NCBI RefSeq assembly: GCF_030052815.1
Contig: NC_079505.1
Location: forward strand, 80,454,330 to 80,518,329
Source of the DNA: Hevea brasiliensis
Taxonomy: Eukaryota > Streptophyta > Magnoliopsida > Malpighiales > Euphorbiaceae
DNA length: 64,000 bases
Reading direction: 5' to 3'
Below, one piece after another: positions 44,427-57,239 of this stretch. The translations under genes and the position numbers were made by a program. Below the pieces are notes generated by a model that worked only from the letters and a program-made list of their open reading frames with translations, had not been told where the DNA came from and searched no databases. The number at the start of each line of letters is the position of its first letter. Position 1 is the first letter of the stretch.

Positions 44427-47018
44427 ATGGGGGAAGAGAATCATACCCTTTTGATCCTTTTCCTTTTATTGCTCCTCTCCAACTTCAATTTTGGAAAAAG
44501 TAGTAATTCTTCTGAGGTTGCGTTTACCCCTCCTGACAATTATCTCATTGATTGTGGATCATCACAAGATACCAAGCTTGATGATGGCCGAATCTTCAAA
44601 TCTGATTCTTCCTCAAGGAGTTACCTGGAGACGAACGTAGAGGTAGAAGTTTCGGTGGATTCTATTCTTGTCAATACCACTTCTAATTCTTCTTCTCCTT
44701 CGTCTGCATCTGCGCTTCTTCTGTGTCGCAGTGCAAGAATTTTAACTTCTGATTCGAAATATTCTGTTCATATATCTAGTCCTGGTTGGCACTGGGTTCG
44801 TCTTTACTTCTATCCGCTTCCCCACCTGAAATACAATCTAACCAGTGCTGTTTTCTCCGTCACAACTGGTGATGAATTTGTTCTTTTACATGAGTTCTCT
44901 GTGAGAGAGACTACTTCGGTGGTTTTCAAGGAATACCTCTTAAATGTCACTAGCGAAACATTTTCCCTCATTTTCAAGCCTAACCAACAATCTTATGCCT
45001 TCATCAATGCTATTGAGATTGTTTCTGCACCTGATAGCCTTCTTTCTGATTCTGCGTCCACAGTTCCCCAAGGAGGAACTTTCAGTGGTTTGTTTAATTA
45101 TGCTTTTGAGGTGTTTTATCGGTTAAATGTTGGAGGCCCAATCATAACTCCCAAGAATGATACGCTGTCAAGAACATGGCTGCCTGATACAGAATATAAC
45201 GCATTTCCACAAGGAGTTCAAAATGTATCTGTCTCTCCCGGTGCCATCAAATACCCACAGCATGGTGCCAACACATATATTGCTCCTCGATTGGTCTATG
45301 CATCCGCAGACCAGATGGCAGATTCTGATACAGAGTCACAGAATTTCAATCTCACTTGGGAGATGAGTGTTGATCCTGGATTTTCCTATTTGATCAGAAC
45401 GCACTTCTGTGACATTGTGAGCAAGTCCCTTAATGACATATACTTCAATGTGTATATAAATGGATTGATAGGAGTGTCTAGTCTTGATCTTTCATCCATC
45501 AACAATGCCCTCTCCACAGCTTATTACATGGATTTTGTGCTCAACGCCTCATCCATCCAGAACGGTACTGTCGCGGTTCAGGTTGGCCCTACGACCACTG
45601 TACAGTCTGGGCAGCCTAATGCTATTCTTAATGGATTAGAGGTCATCAAGATAAGCAACAAATTGGGGAGCTTGGATGGCTTACTCGGTGCTAAAGGGTC
45701 ACAAGGAATGAGCATAATGAAGATTGTTGCAGTTGTTGGGCTTGGAATGGGGCTAACTGCAATGGTTCTCCTCGCAATGGTATTTATCCGATGGCAGAAG
45801 AGGCCTAATGATTGGCAGAAACGAAAGAGCTTCTCCTCATGGCTTCTTCCTCTCCATACTAACCAGTCTACATTCTTATCCAGCAAGAGCAGCTCCCGAA
45901 GATCTAGCATCTTTGGTTCCCGGAAAAGCAAGAGCGGTCACTCTGGTTACTTTAATAATCAGGGTCTTGGCCGGTACTTCACTTTCAGTGAATTACAGAA
46001 CGCCACACTAAATTTTGATGAAAAAACAGTGATTGGTGTTGGTGGGTTTGGAAAAGTTTATTTTGGAGAGTTAGAAGATGGAACTAAGACTGCTATCAAA
46101 CGAGGAAACCCGAGTTCTCAGCAGGGTATAAATGAGTTCCAGACGGAAATACAAATGCTCTCTAAGCTCAGGCATCGCCACCTCGTATCACTCATTGGCT
46201 TCTCGGATGAACGATCAGAGATGATTCTGGTTTACGAGTACATGGCTAATGGTCCACTTCGCGACCACCTCTATGGCTCAAACCAACCTCCTTTGTCATG
46301 GAAACAACGGCTTGAGATTTGCATTGGTGCAGCTCGTGGGTTGCATTATCTCCATACAGGTGCTGCACAAGGCATTATACACCGTGACGTTAAGACCACG
46401 AATATTCTTCTTGATGAGAATTTCGTAGCAAAAGTATCTGATTTTGGCCTTTCCAAAGCTGCTTCAATGGAACAGGGCTATGTGAGCACAGCCGTGAAGG
46501 GTAGCTTTGGATATCTTGATCCTGAGTACTTCAGGAAGCAACAGCTTACAGAGAAATCTGATGTCTACTCTTTTGGGGTAGTTCTGTTTGAGGTATTATG
46601 CGCAAGGCCTGTCATAAATCCAGCACTGCCAAGGGATCAGGTGAATTTAGCTGAATGGGCAATGCAGTGGTATAGAAAGGGCATGATTGACAAGATAATT
46701 GATCCTCAAATTGCTGGGACTATTAATCCAGGATCTCTCAAAAAGTATGTGGAAGCTGCAGAGAAATGTTTAGCAGAATATGGCGTTGACAGGCCTGGCA
46801 TGGGAGATGTGCTGTGGAACTTGGAGTATGCTTTGCAGCTTCAGGAAGCTTCCTCTCAGCCTGACATTTCAGAAGATAAGAGTACAAATCTCATTGCTCT
46901 GAAAAAACCAAGTAGAAGGGCCCCTGAAGGCGAATCTGCCGTTTCAATTAGTGATGATTCTGAAGTAACTTTAGATTCTCCAATGTTCTCTGAATTAGGG
47001 AACTTTCAGGGAAGGTAA
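44427..47018 (+). CDS. CrRLK1L receptor-like kinase, ERULUS/CAP1-like
   Basis: Intronless, 863 residues, as is usual in this family. It has a signal peptide (1-23, LLILFLLLLLSNF), a malectin-like extracellular region (about 36-410, many N-glycosylation sites), a transmembrane helix (431-454) and a serine-rich juxtamembrane part. The kinase has GVGGFG (537-542), Lys558, HRD (652-654) and DFG (672-674), so it is predicted active. The kinase motifs and tail (YALQLQEASSQ, then DISEDKS) most resemble Arabidopsis At5g61350 (ERULUS/CAP1), which controls root-hair tip growth. Relatives FERONIA and THESEUS1 sense RALF peptides and the cell wall at the plasma membrane. The frame is open 54 codons further upstream. 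I chose the ATG at 44,427 because a signal peptide follows it immediately and the extension is leader-like sequence. Confidence 0.93.
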   Translation: MGEENHTLLILFLLLLLSNFNFGKSSNSSEVAFTPPDNYLIDCGSSQDTKLDDGRIFKSDSSSRSYLETNVEVEVSVDSILVNTTSNSSSPSSASALLLCRSARILTSDSKYSVHISSPGWHWVRLYFYPLPHLKYNLTSAVFSVTTGDEFVLLHEFSVRETTSVVFKEYLLNVTSETFSLIFKPNQQSYAFINAIEIVSAPDSLLSDSASTVPQGGTFSGLFNYAFEVFYRLNVGGPIITPKNDTLSRTWLPDTEYNAFPQGVQNVSVSPGAIKYPQHGANTYIAPRLVYASADQMADSDTESQNFNLTWEMSVDPGFSYLIRTHFCDIVSKSLNDIYFNVYINGLIGVSSLDLSSINNALSTAYYMDFVLNASSIQNGTVAVQVGPTTTVQSGQPNAILNGLEVIKISNKLGSLDGLLGAKGSQGMSIMKIVAVVGLGMGLTAMVLLAMVFIRWQKRPNDWQKRKSFSSWLLPLHTNQSTFLSSKSSSRRSSIFGSRKSKSGHSGYFNNQGLGRYFTFSELQNATLNFDEKTVIGVGGFGKVYFGELEDGTKTAIKRGNPSSQQGINEFQTEIQMLSKLRHRHLVSLIGFSDERSEMILVYEYMANGPLRDHLYGSNQPPLSWKQRLEICIGAARGLHYLHTGAAQGIIHRDVKTTNILLDENFVAKVSDFGLSKAASMEQGYVSTAVKGSFGYLDPEYFRKQQLTEKSDVYSFGVVLFEVLCARPVINPALPRDQVNLAEWAMQWYRKGMIDKIIDPQIAGTINPGSLKKYVEAAEKCLAEYGVDRPGMGDVLWNLEYALQLQEASSQPDISEDKSTNLIALKKPSRRAPEGESAVSISDDSEVTLDSPMFSELGNFQGR

Positions 47019-48504
47019 ATTAAAGAACCTGACGAATAGCAGCAGCAACGCATATGGTGGCGCCAAAAAAAGTTAGAAGCTACCTGATCCAAATTGTTCG
47101 TTGAAGCTTTTAGCATGTGCAGTTGTGTTCTGCAGAATTGATCCTTTTTTTTTCCATGTTTTTTCCCCTTTCTTTATAGATTTTCCTTTTCTATATAAGT
47201 GAGTGATCTGTTTCCTTCTGGTTTAATGATTTTACACATTGAAAATGTGAGAATTGAATGTCCTCATTTCAGAAAAGAAACAAAGAAATACCATAAGCCT
47301 CGTGCCCTCTTGTTTAATAAATTAAAAAAAGTTAAATAAATTCAATCAAATTGTGAGATTGACTTCATCATTTAAGGGAGAGGAAAAACCCACCATTAAA
47401 CAACAAATGGTTAACTTTTAACTTTTGATTTTAGATGTATCAGTTTAAAAATAGGTAATTAATTATTTAGTATAGCTATTAAAATTAATTTTTAAATTAT
47501 TTAAAAATTTTTTAAAAGTAATTTAATTTATTAAAAATATAAAAAAAATATGTAATTAAGTGTTATCGTTATTAAAATAAGATAATATTAATATATTTAA
47601 AATTATTAGAATAATATAATATTTTCTTTAATAAAAAATTAATTTTAAAATAAATAGATATTTATGACTTTTAACTCTTTTTAAATATTTTTTTAACTTA
47701 TCAAAATAAATATTAATTTACTTATAATTTTCTACTTATAAATAAATTTGAATGCTTATAATCAAATCAAACACCCTTTAAAAGTAAAACCTTGAAATTT
47801 ACGCTAATACATATTTGATATTTTCCTTTTAAAAAATAAAAAAAATGATTATTAATTTTATGAAAATAAGGGTTAATAACAAAAAATAATAAAATTTAAA
47901 TATTACTTTAATTTGTAATTATAGTAAATCATTTTAATTTTACCTATTATTTATATAATTTTTTATCAAAAAATTAGGTTTCAAAATTTTCAAATTATGG
48001 ACATCGTACCCATATTTATAAAACTTCCATATGATAGAGCAAAGTGTAAAGAAAATTTAATAATTTACTAATAAAAAGTTAAAATGTAGAGTAATTTCTT
48101 TCATATGTAGAAGAAAAGAATTAGACGAATTAATATTATTAATTTTGAAGAAAAAGAAAATCAAACATATATTATGAAGAATTCGAGATTTTACAAGTGG
48201 CTGTCAATGTGTGTATTATTAATAACATTACTATGATTTTAATAACAACAAATTCGCCAAAGAATTGATAAATCTTCAGGATTCCACGTTGATTATGGAT
48301 GTCTGTTAAATTTACCAGGGTTAGCACGCCTCGTGGTTTTACTATGTTGATGAGAATAATTTGGGTTTCTGAAATGTGCTCCTGAAATGACATCAGGAGC
48401 CCAAACCGTAAAAACGGAAAATCTGCTTCAACACAACCTTGGAACCCGCGAGAAGAGTGAAGAGAAAAAGAAAAAGTATTTCCATTTTCATTTCATCTCC
48501 CTCC
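47019..48504. other. Intergenic AT-rich spacer, no gene
   Basis: Begins with the 3' untranslated region of the receptor kinase (T-rich near 47,140-47,200). It ends in the 5' leader of the next gene. Nothing else is recognisable. Confidence 0.5.
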
Positions 48505-49485
48505 ATGGAAGAGGATACTGAGGTTCTTTCCGGTGGTCTCAAGGACTGGAATGACCTCCGACCCTTTAATCTTGATTCCCCGCCAACCCTCAAAACCTAT
48601 TCAAAACAATGGTCTATGGTTGTTATTAGAGAGTCCTCCCATGAGAATCACGGCGACGATGATTTCTCCATTTTCCCTCCATGTAACCATGAGAATCTCG
48701 TTCCCTGTCATTTCAATCAACAACCAAAAAACCAACCACCCCCTCCCCCGTCCTTGCCTTCGTCTCCTTTGTCATTTCTTCCTACCGATTTTGACCCTTC
48801 ACCATCGCCATCGGAGTCTGCCTTCTTGCCCAATTGGTGGGACTTTGCTCGTAAGATCTTGCGTTCGAGAATCGCTAATATTGGGTCCTACTTTGGATCT
48901 AATAATAGTTATAATAAAAGTTCGTTTTGGACATTTGGAAATGTTGCTTTGGCGGTGACGGTGGTCTTGTGGTGCTTGTGTGTGCGAGTAAGGCGGCAGA
49001 GGCGGAGGAGAAAGATTGTGGAGCATTTGATGCAGATTATCAGTGAGAAAGATAAGGTTTGGTCATTTTTGTTTCTGTTAGATGTGTTTGTCTAATTACC
49101 GTGGTGATTTTGTTTAAGGTGTTTGCGAAAATGCCTATGAGAGAGGACAATTGGTATAACTATTGTCTGATATAAGATTAAAATATGCAGTTTGTGTGCG
49201 TGTGTGTGTGTGTGTGGAGCAATTGACGTTGGTTCTTGAGGATAATCTTACGTTGGCCATGAGGGTAAACCATTTCCTATATGGGGACCTACGTATGTAA
49301 TTATATGTGCTTGTTAGATGCAAGAAGGCCTCAGCATTTACAAGTATATTTTGTGGTTTACTTACATCAAAATATTTGGTTTTGGTTATTTGCAGAAGAT
49401 TATGCAGCTCCTGAATCAAATCGCTCAAATGAACGAAGTACTGCTAACTAGACACAAAGTTTTGGCTTCAAAACTGGCTGATTAA
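48505..49485 (+). CDS. Small single-pass membrane protein, two exons, unknown function
   Basis: Exon 1 is 48505-49056 and exon 2 is 49396-49485, giving 213 residues. The donor is GTTTGG (weak but a valid GT) and the acceptor TTTGCAG, phase 0. The N-terminal half is acidic then proline-rich (NQPPPPPSLPSSP). A transmembrane helix is predicted at about 142-161 (FWTFGNVALAVTVVLWCLCV), followed at once by a basic patch (RVRRQRRRRK) that should face the cytosol. A C-terminal amphipathic stretch spans the junction (LMQIISEKDK then KIMQLLNQIAQMNEVLL) and may form a coiled coil, which supports the splice. An in-frame ATG lies 22 codons upstream; the inner one is preferred because MEEDTE starts the acidic part. 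I do not recognise the family by name. Confidence 0.75.
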
Positions 49486-52107
49486 TGGATGTTGATTCAT
49501 TGGCAATTCTTTTTGTTGCCTGCTGCATTGTTGCTAGCGAGCCAAAGCATTTGAAGTTGACAATACCTAGATCCTCTTTTGAGCCTAATTCTTGGTGTAG
49601 TAGTTGAACAGCGCAAAATGCCAATATGGCGGACCACAAAGGTTTGCATTGCAATCAACAGAATGGAAGATGTAGCTAAGCAAAGGAGCACCATTTTGGC
49701 TGTCGAGGATAGGAAAATATCTGATGTTTCAAGCCATCTGAATATGTTTGTAGATTCTTATTCTTTGTCCATAATTCTGTACCTGGATTGACATATTTAG
49801 TGTAGTTTAATGGGGCTTCATGATTTGTGATTTTACATTTTTTTTTCAAGTTTCATGTTTACTTATTTTTTTTCTTGGGTCTCTAATAGTATTGATTATA
49901 TGGTAGGATCCACTCCTAGTAGCTATCCTGCCGATCTAGATTTTGTAATCCTTCAAATGATTTAAAAGGGAGACCAAGCTGTTAAAACCTAGTTACTGTT
50001 TTCTTATAGAAAATAATGTTCTACTTTTTATTTTTTTTTTAGAAATTCTTGTTTTCACTAAATAAGGAAAATATGAAAAATGCATTAAAATAATTTTTTA
50101 ATTCACAAATTAGAAAAAAAAATCATATTTTCCATAATAAAAAGTAAAATAATTATAAAATATATTAAAAAACTTATTTTATGTTATTTATTTTTTAGAA
50201 TAATGTGATTAATTCTTTATACATAAATATTTTCTCAATAATTATTTAGTTTTAATTTTGAAAAATTTATAATTTTGATTATGGAAAAATTATTATTTTT
50301 AATTTAGAAAACAACTTTTATTACAAAGAGAAACAGTTAAGTTATTTTAAAAATTTTAGTTAAATTTTTAAAATCCAAAAAACTATTTTTTTCAAATTTC
50401 AATTTGAAAATCGGATATATTTTTTTTCAGTATTTAAAAAAAAAATAAGAATAGCTATTTTAGTTTTAATGAATAGCCCTTACCTTTGCCGGAAAATTAA
50501 GCATACAACCGGACCACAGAAATACTAAACTTAAATTTGCGCACACCAAACTAAGTGCAGCTTATTGAAGCAAGCAACACAATCATCATGCTTCTAATGG
50601 CCTACTAAGCACTCTCTGCGCTTGACACTGGGTGAGCAACCCTATTCCCACATTGAAGGCAAGACATTGTCGAATTGTGGCTATACGAACGTTAAGCAAC
50701 CATTGTTCATTAAAAAAAAAAAAAAAAAACAATTTGATGTAACTGCATCTATAAGAACACATTCAAGAGACCGTGAGCAAATAATAAAACCCATGGTTCA
50801 GGTGAGGGTGACGGTCATCTAACCTGGCGTCAAGTCTCCAGGGTGCCTCAGTTTTGCCTTAATAGAAGCATCTGTGGTATTCTGTGTTACCTGGGTTCAT
50901 ATTGCCAAACTTTGAAAATTATGAGACTATTGAGCACTTTGAATTCCAGCATGTATGCGGATTTCACCCACACCCCCCACCCCGCCCCCCAAAAAAAAAA
51001 AAGGTTTGGCGTTTGTAACTTTCTTCAGAATTTAGATCAATTACATTTTGCATAGACACTAATTAACATGCCGACTGTAATATAACGGTTATCCCAGATG
51101 TTTAATACTAAATTGAAGGGTTATCTTCAAATGTTAACAAGTAATGGAAACTCTTAAAGGTAAGAAACTGCCGAACATAGGTATTCCTCAAGTTTTACAC
51201 TGTGCCTATGCAATAACAACTGCAATATAACATTATTGTTTCAAACATAAAAAGACCCAAAGGATAACTATTAACCTCATAAACTCTGGATTTACTGCTG
51301 ATATCTACTAAAAACATGTAACTAAAGCACCATACGCTTTGAGAAACGGGAAAATATGAACATTTATGACTTCCAAATTCCATCCAAGGGTTCAACCACT
51401 AAGCAGTAAGCACTGCTTGTGAAAGCAATATATCTTAACGATCTAAAATTAACATATGTAAACTTCAAGACGAGACACTTCAAGAGTACTCAGCAAAGCA
51501 AAGCATGCTAGACTTTTGAGAATCATAATCAGCATGAAAAATGAAAGAATGAACCAAGGCAAGCAAAGATCAAAAGCTCTGCAAATCGAGTGCAATCATC
51601 CATCTAAAGTAAATGTGGAAAATATAAGACATCAATTACAGCATAAAGGCCTAACTTGCTCAAAAGATCTACATGTCTATGATAACGATTTCTTCAAAAA
51701 TAGCAAAAAGTGAATCAAATAAATAATTACTTTGATCCAAGGCAATTATTTGAATAAAAATATGAGAATTCCACAATTTTACATACTAGTACACAAAATT
51801 CTTATCAGTTACATTCGAGAAGAACAATTGCAAAGGAAAATTAAAAGAGAGCTCAGGAGCAAAATGCAAAAAGGACAACCATACTGTAGCTTTGTTTATA
51901 AATTTCCTTTATTGATTACTAAAACACAGGAGGACGACAAAGTTGATGTCAATAAAAGAATTATACCCTTTTTATCTCGGAAGCATAACCAAGACAAACT
52001 AGAAAGGAAAACTTACTTAAATGTAAACTGTTATCAAATTTAAATCTGCTTTTGACTGAGGAATTAGATTACCTACAAATTATGACACAGTAAACATGTT
52101 TCACCCA
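49486..52107. other. Convergent intergenic region and 3' untranslated regions
   Basis: Lies between two genes pointing at each other. It begins with the 3' end of the membrane-protein gene. It contains poly-A and poly-T tracts (50,710-50,728, and 50,988-51,002 preceded by a C-rich run) and, from about 51,900, the probable 3' untranslated region of XXT5. No supported gene. Confidence 0.5.
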
Positions 52108-53475
52108 CTAGCTCCCTGATCTGATGTTTCCATGTTCTGTATGGCGAATATCAAACTGGTCTACATACTCCAATGGAGTTACTGTCTCATTCCTGATCCT
52201 CTTGATCTTGGGGCTCAATAGTCCCCTGTGCCCAAAACCGTATAAATTAAGCACCTGGTTATCGGCGAAATTGAAAGCCCTTTCCATGCTTCTCAAGCAC
52301 TGTTCAACAGGATAATCCCCATAGCTCCCACAAGGCTTGCAACCAACAAAGTGAGTCACGAAAGGCCACCTCTCATCACCCAATCCTGGATGGTACTTCT
52401 CAATCATCTCCTCATAACGATCCACCAATCCTGCCCAATAACCATGCAAATAATATTGATTCTCAATATACACCTTATCCATCCACTGATCCTTCTGCGA
52501 AAGAAGCAAGTAAATCAAAGCTGACTGATCATCAGCCTCAAATGCTGGCCTCCCCTTCAAATTTGCAGTCAAAATTTTGCCAGCCTCCTCCCTTATTGGC
52601 CCCTTAGGACCCATTGGAGCCCAGGCATCAAGCAAATCCAAGCTCCACTTACAATTCCTAAACAAGAAACTCCCAGTGTTCAAAGCAATCCATGATTTTT
52701 GCTCGAACAACAAATCAGGATACCCATGAATCACCAAATTATGCTCATCATACTTGGATAACGGGATCTCAAAAACCATATCAGTAAACATAGCATCACT
52801 ATCCATCCACCAAATCCACTCCACTTCAGGATGCGACAGCATCAATCTCCGAATCATGGGCAATTTCGCCCAGTACCCAGCTAGTTCTTTGTCTAAATGA
52901 GCCATATTATAGACAATCTCAATCCCATGAATCCTACAATAGTCGATCTTATTCTTTATCGCCTTCAATAAATAATGATCTCCAATCGGGTTATCACAAG
53001 GGCTAGGAGGGGACCCGGTCAAGAGCAAAATCCGAGGCTTCCCATTAACAAAATTAGGGAACTCGGGGTTTTGGTTAAGCCATACCTTGCGTTCCTCGTC
53101 CCAATTAGACATTTTGGCGCCTAACGTGTAAGTGACGTTGGGGTTGAAATCGGCCTCGGCTGGCTCATCCGGATCGGTGGGGTCTTTGTCGGAGCGGATC
53201 TCGGCCAGAATCCGGTTAGTCTCCTCGATAAGATTCTGGTTGATAGCCTCAGCGTCAGAGTTGGTGAGGTTGCCAATGCCGATGGTACCACGGAGGACGA
53301 GAATGGTGACGAAGCCACAAAGAATAGTGATCTTGATGTTATTGAAGGTCTTATGAATCTGCCTGCTGCGCGGCATAGTTGCACGGCCTCCTCTGCCGTT
53401 GGCGGTTATGGTGGGCAGGCCTCCTCCTCCGCCGCCGCTAGCTCTCTTCTGGGTAGTGAAGTTCTCTTGCCCCAT
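52108..53475 (-). CDS. XXT5: Xyloglucan 6-xylosyltransferase, GT34 family
   Basis: Intronless, 455 residues, the usual length for XXT5. It is a type II Golgi membrane protein: a glycine-rich cytosolic N-terminus with basic residues, a membrane anchor at about 48-66 (KITILCGFVTILVL), a stem, and a GT34 catalytic domain. That domain has the DxD metal/UDP-xylose motif WWMDSDAMF (D225, D227) and conserved blocks PCDNPIGDHYLL, GSFLFRNC, FEADDQSALIYLL and HFVGCKPCGSYGDYPVEQC. It adds alpha-1,6-xylose to the glucan backbone of xyloglucan. Arabidopsis XXT5 acts in complexes with XXT1/XXT2. The N-terminal TFNNIKITILCGFV and the absence of an XXT1/2-type N-terminus set it with XXT5. A GA/CA-rich leader lies just upstream at about 53,517-53,540. 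Confidence 0.95.
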   Translation of the reverse strand: MGQENFTTQKRASGGGGGGLPTITANGRGGRATMPRSRQIHKTFNNIKITILCGFVTILVLRGTIGIGNLTNSDAEAINQNLIEETNRILAEIRSDKDPTDPDEPAEADFNPNVTYTLGAKMSNWDEERKVWLNQNPEFPNFVNGKPRILLLTGSPPSPCDNPIGDHYLLKAIKNKIDYCRIHGIEIVYNMAHLDKELAGYWAKLPMIRRLMLSHPEVEWIWWMDSDAMFTDMVFEIPLSKYDEHNLVIHGYPDLLFEQKSWIALNTGSFLFRNCKWSLDLLDAWAPMGPKGPIREEAGKILTANLKGRPAFEADDQSALIYLLLSQKDQWMDKVYIENQYYLHGYWAGLVDRYEEMIEKYHPGLGDERWPFVTHFVGCKPCGSYGDYPVEQCLRSMERAFNFADNQVLNLYGFGHRGLLSPKIKRIRNETVTPLEYVDQFDIRHTEHGNIRSGS

Positions 53476-55977
53476 ATTAAAGTTAACTCCGTCAAATTAT
53501 AGACTCAGATGCGACAATCAGAGAGAGAGACACACACAATTTCTCTCTCTTCTGTTCGAGTAGTATTTTAGCGTGTGGATCTGAAAGGCATTTAATAATA
53601 ATAATAACAGTTAAAAGAATTGTATTCTCTTAGCTGTGAAAGGCTTGGAAGCGGAGGAAAAATGTAAAACCCTAGGCGGCAGTGACGGTGGTGTTAGACG
53701 CGTTGGTAATGGTTTTGGTAGAGGTGACTGGCAACAATGGAAGAGTTAAAAAATGGAGCTGTGAACTGAAGACGACATATGTCCAACTGCTCCTTGTCTT
53801 AACCTTCTTTGCCTTTTTTTTTTTTTTTTTTCCCCTTATAAATATTCTTCACCAAAATAAATAAAATGTCCATATTGGAGTACGTAATTAGATATTACAT
53901 ATCTGATCCTCAAATTTTTTTAAATGTTGATATTTAATTTTGTTAATATAATAGTTTTTACAGTTAATTTAAATTAGATGATAAAAATTATTAAATTTGT
54001 TTTTAATTTGAAGTAAATATAATTCAAGTTTTTTTTAATAATAAAATAATATAATTAATTAATATTTAATATGATAAAACACATTTAAATTAAAAAAATA
54101 AAATGATTTTATAAAAAACCTAATAAATTGTATAATTTTATAAATTTTATTTATATAATCGGTTAAAAAATAGTCTAATCACGCTAACTCTTTTTAAATA
54201 TCAATCACATTAATTTTGATATAAATCATAAAAAGCTTATTTTAATATTCTTAATTCTAAATTTTTATCACATTCATACATATATAAATATGAATATAAA
54301 AACATTCATAATATAATATAAATATTTTTAGTTTTTTTTTTAATTTAAAAGAGACATATATGAGATATATTGATAAAAATATATGTTTAATATTTAAATT
54401 TAAAATCTGGATGAAATATTTATTTTGTTAATAAACGCTATTCATTGCAAATAGTTATTTTGATATTTTGATTTAATAGTAAATAATTAAATAATTAAAA
54501 TGAAATGGAGAGGAGAGTTCACAAATTAGCAAATAGAACAGAGCTTATCCGACTGTCAATGGGACCCTCCGGTGTTTGCGGGCCTGTCTCTTAGTGATTC
54601 ACAGCTAACTTCAAAGACTTGATTTTTATACTCTGCTCTTAACTGTTAAAAAGGTACTTCTTTTCCCCAGCCAATTTTCTTCCTTTACGTGTATAACAGA
54701 TTTTTAATACACACCGTTCCACGCCTGTTGGAAGGGCGTGCTACCCACTCCCCATACATATGCTAATGTCGTGAAATGCTACATTATTAACAGACGCTTG
54801 TCTGGTCCCATGGGATTATGATCCCATCTTCAATTGTCTATCTCATCTGAATCTCATAACCATGTGGCATGTGCTCTATTTCCATATCCAATGTTGTCAC
54901 ATTACTAGTGTTATTATATGTGGTAATTTGTTAAAAGAATTGGTCAATATTAGTGTTTTTTAATTTATTAAAAATATTTTTTTAATTTTTTTAAATAATT
55001 TTTTAACTCCATAAAAATTCTGTATTATTAATGGGCTAATGTTGGTAAATTTTAATTTTTATGTATAATCAGATGGCATCGATTGTTGGATTTACATAGT
55101 GAAAGTATAAATTCAAGTGTTGTGTTTAATTTTAAGGGTTATAATAAAGATGCTCTTAAATTAAAAAAATATAATATTTTTTAAATTTTTAAATTTTATA
55201 TTGTAAAATCATTTTAATCATCTATAGTTGATTTATAGATAATATATTGATGTGTATAATTTAAAGTGGTGATAATATAAATTATTATTATTATTTTTTG
55301 AAGTTAAAATTTTTTTAATTTTATTACTGTCATATAAAAAAATGATAATTGTTTATATTATTATCATCCTAATTAAATTACATTATCAATTATTAAGAAT
55401 TAAAAGAGTTTTATTATATAAAATTTTAAATTTTAAAAAAATTTATATTATATTTTTATGTCTAAAGTATTATAATTCTTAAATTTAGAGATAATTATTA
55501 AAATTTATTCTCTTATAGAATTAATAAGCAGAGTAAATTGATGATAAAGAAATACGTGAAAGCAACTAACTTAAAATAAAAAAAAAATAAAAAGGAAAGC
55601 GCAAGGCCTTGGATGATACTTCTTTGATGGTCTTACAAATAGAAAAAAGAAAAGAAACAATAAAAAAAATGATATGATATTTTGATGACGCATACAATTT
55701 TATACTCTAATCGGGATGATTAGCTGGAAAATCTGCCTGCTAGCTAGCAAGCATGACATATAGCATATTAATATTCAATGAGAAATACAATATTCATTAA
55801 AATCTCACAGTAGGGTGGAGCATTTCTAGCTAAATGTGATGTCTAAATATTGGCCAAATATTAGGGCATACGCCAACCAAGAGGACCACAGTAGACATAT
55901 CCAGATAAACATAAGCGACACAAGGGCCACTGCAGGGAACAAGGCAAGTCCAAGTGGCTAGCTATATTATAAATTCT
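53476..55977. other. XXT5 leader/promoter and AT-rich spacer
   Basis: The first 200 bases (minus strand) are the XXT5 leader, with GA and CA runs and a trinucleotide repeat near 53,594-53,610. A poly-T tract is at 53,814-53,831. A less AT-rich island at about 54,540-54,900 shows no coding I can support. The rest is AT-rich. Confidence 0.5.
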
Positions 55978-57239
55978 TGCAGAGGTAGTGAGTGTAGAAT
56001 GGGTTTTGAAATATGATGAATCACTATCTTTAAGATATTAATTGGCCATCTTAGATTCTTTGTAAAGTTATGTAATGATATCATCACGATATAATAAAGC
56101 GCAAATCTATGACAATGATTCACGAAGATTTCCCTTAAGAACTCTTTATATGAACTGAATTTAGAGAGACTAGAAGAAAATAAGAAAAAGTAAAAATAGT
56201 ATATTTTTGGATTGAAAAACTCTTCCATATTTATAAAGAATGAAAAATTATAGCACTTTTTCTGCATAGACACATATATCTATCTTCAATAGATACAAAT
56301 ATTTGTGTAAAATATATGTCTATTTATTAACAGATACCTATACAAATAGTTGTGACTTTTTGTACTTTTTGTATAGAATAGACATGTCTGTTTATTAATG
56401 GACACCTACAGTTGTAACTTTTTGTATAAAATAGACATGTCTGTTTATTAACAGATACTTATACAAACAGTTGTGACTTTTTGTATATAATTGATATGTC
56501 TGTTTATCAGTTAATAAACACATCTATTCATAATTTATTTACGAAAATTATAATAAAATAATTATTTTATTTTACACATATACGTGCCAAGTGCCATAAT
56601 AAAATAATATATATTTATTTATATATATAATTCTATACACATTTCACTCTTGTCATTCCTTCACTTTCTTATATTTTAACAAAATATGAATTCTTTCTCT
56701 CTATACTATCTAACATACTAGCTATTTATAGCAATCCATCACTTAGCTTGTATTGTTGGATCCCATTGTTTTATCATTTCATGTATAATGAAAAGTATCT
56801 TTCGATTTAAACTTTTCCTTAGTGTAAGTATTTCAAAGTTATAAAGAAATTATGATAGCCTTAACCTAAACTTAGATTTCTATTAAATAGAACCAGAAAT
56901 ACTACACACATGAATCAATTAGTTCAATTTAAAAAGTTTATTAAAATTTTAGCACGAATATAGCCTTATGCTACCTCATGTTTTCATGAGCATTTACAAA
57001 AGTTATTCACACTTTTGTTGAAGTGGCACCACTTCCTATGTTTATATAGGTGAAGTTTCTTTTGTAATAATATTAAACTTCATTAAAAATATAAATACTC
57101 ATCCTCATTTCATTAACTTAGTACACTAAGTACTTAACTACAACATTTATTAATGACTTGTTATTACCCTTTAAACTTTATTTAGTAATAATACTATAAA
57201 GTACGGTTCCCATCAGTAGTAAATTTAATGAAATATTCT

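Noticed and set aside
48533..48958. 141-codon frame inside the small membrane protein gene
   Set aside because: It overlaps in another frame. The chosen frame has a membrane helix and splices sensibly to a coiled-coil end.
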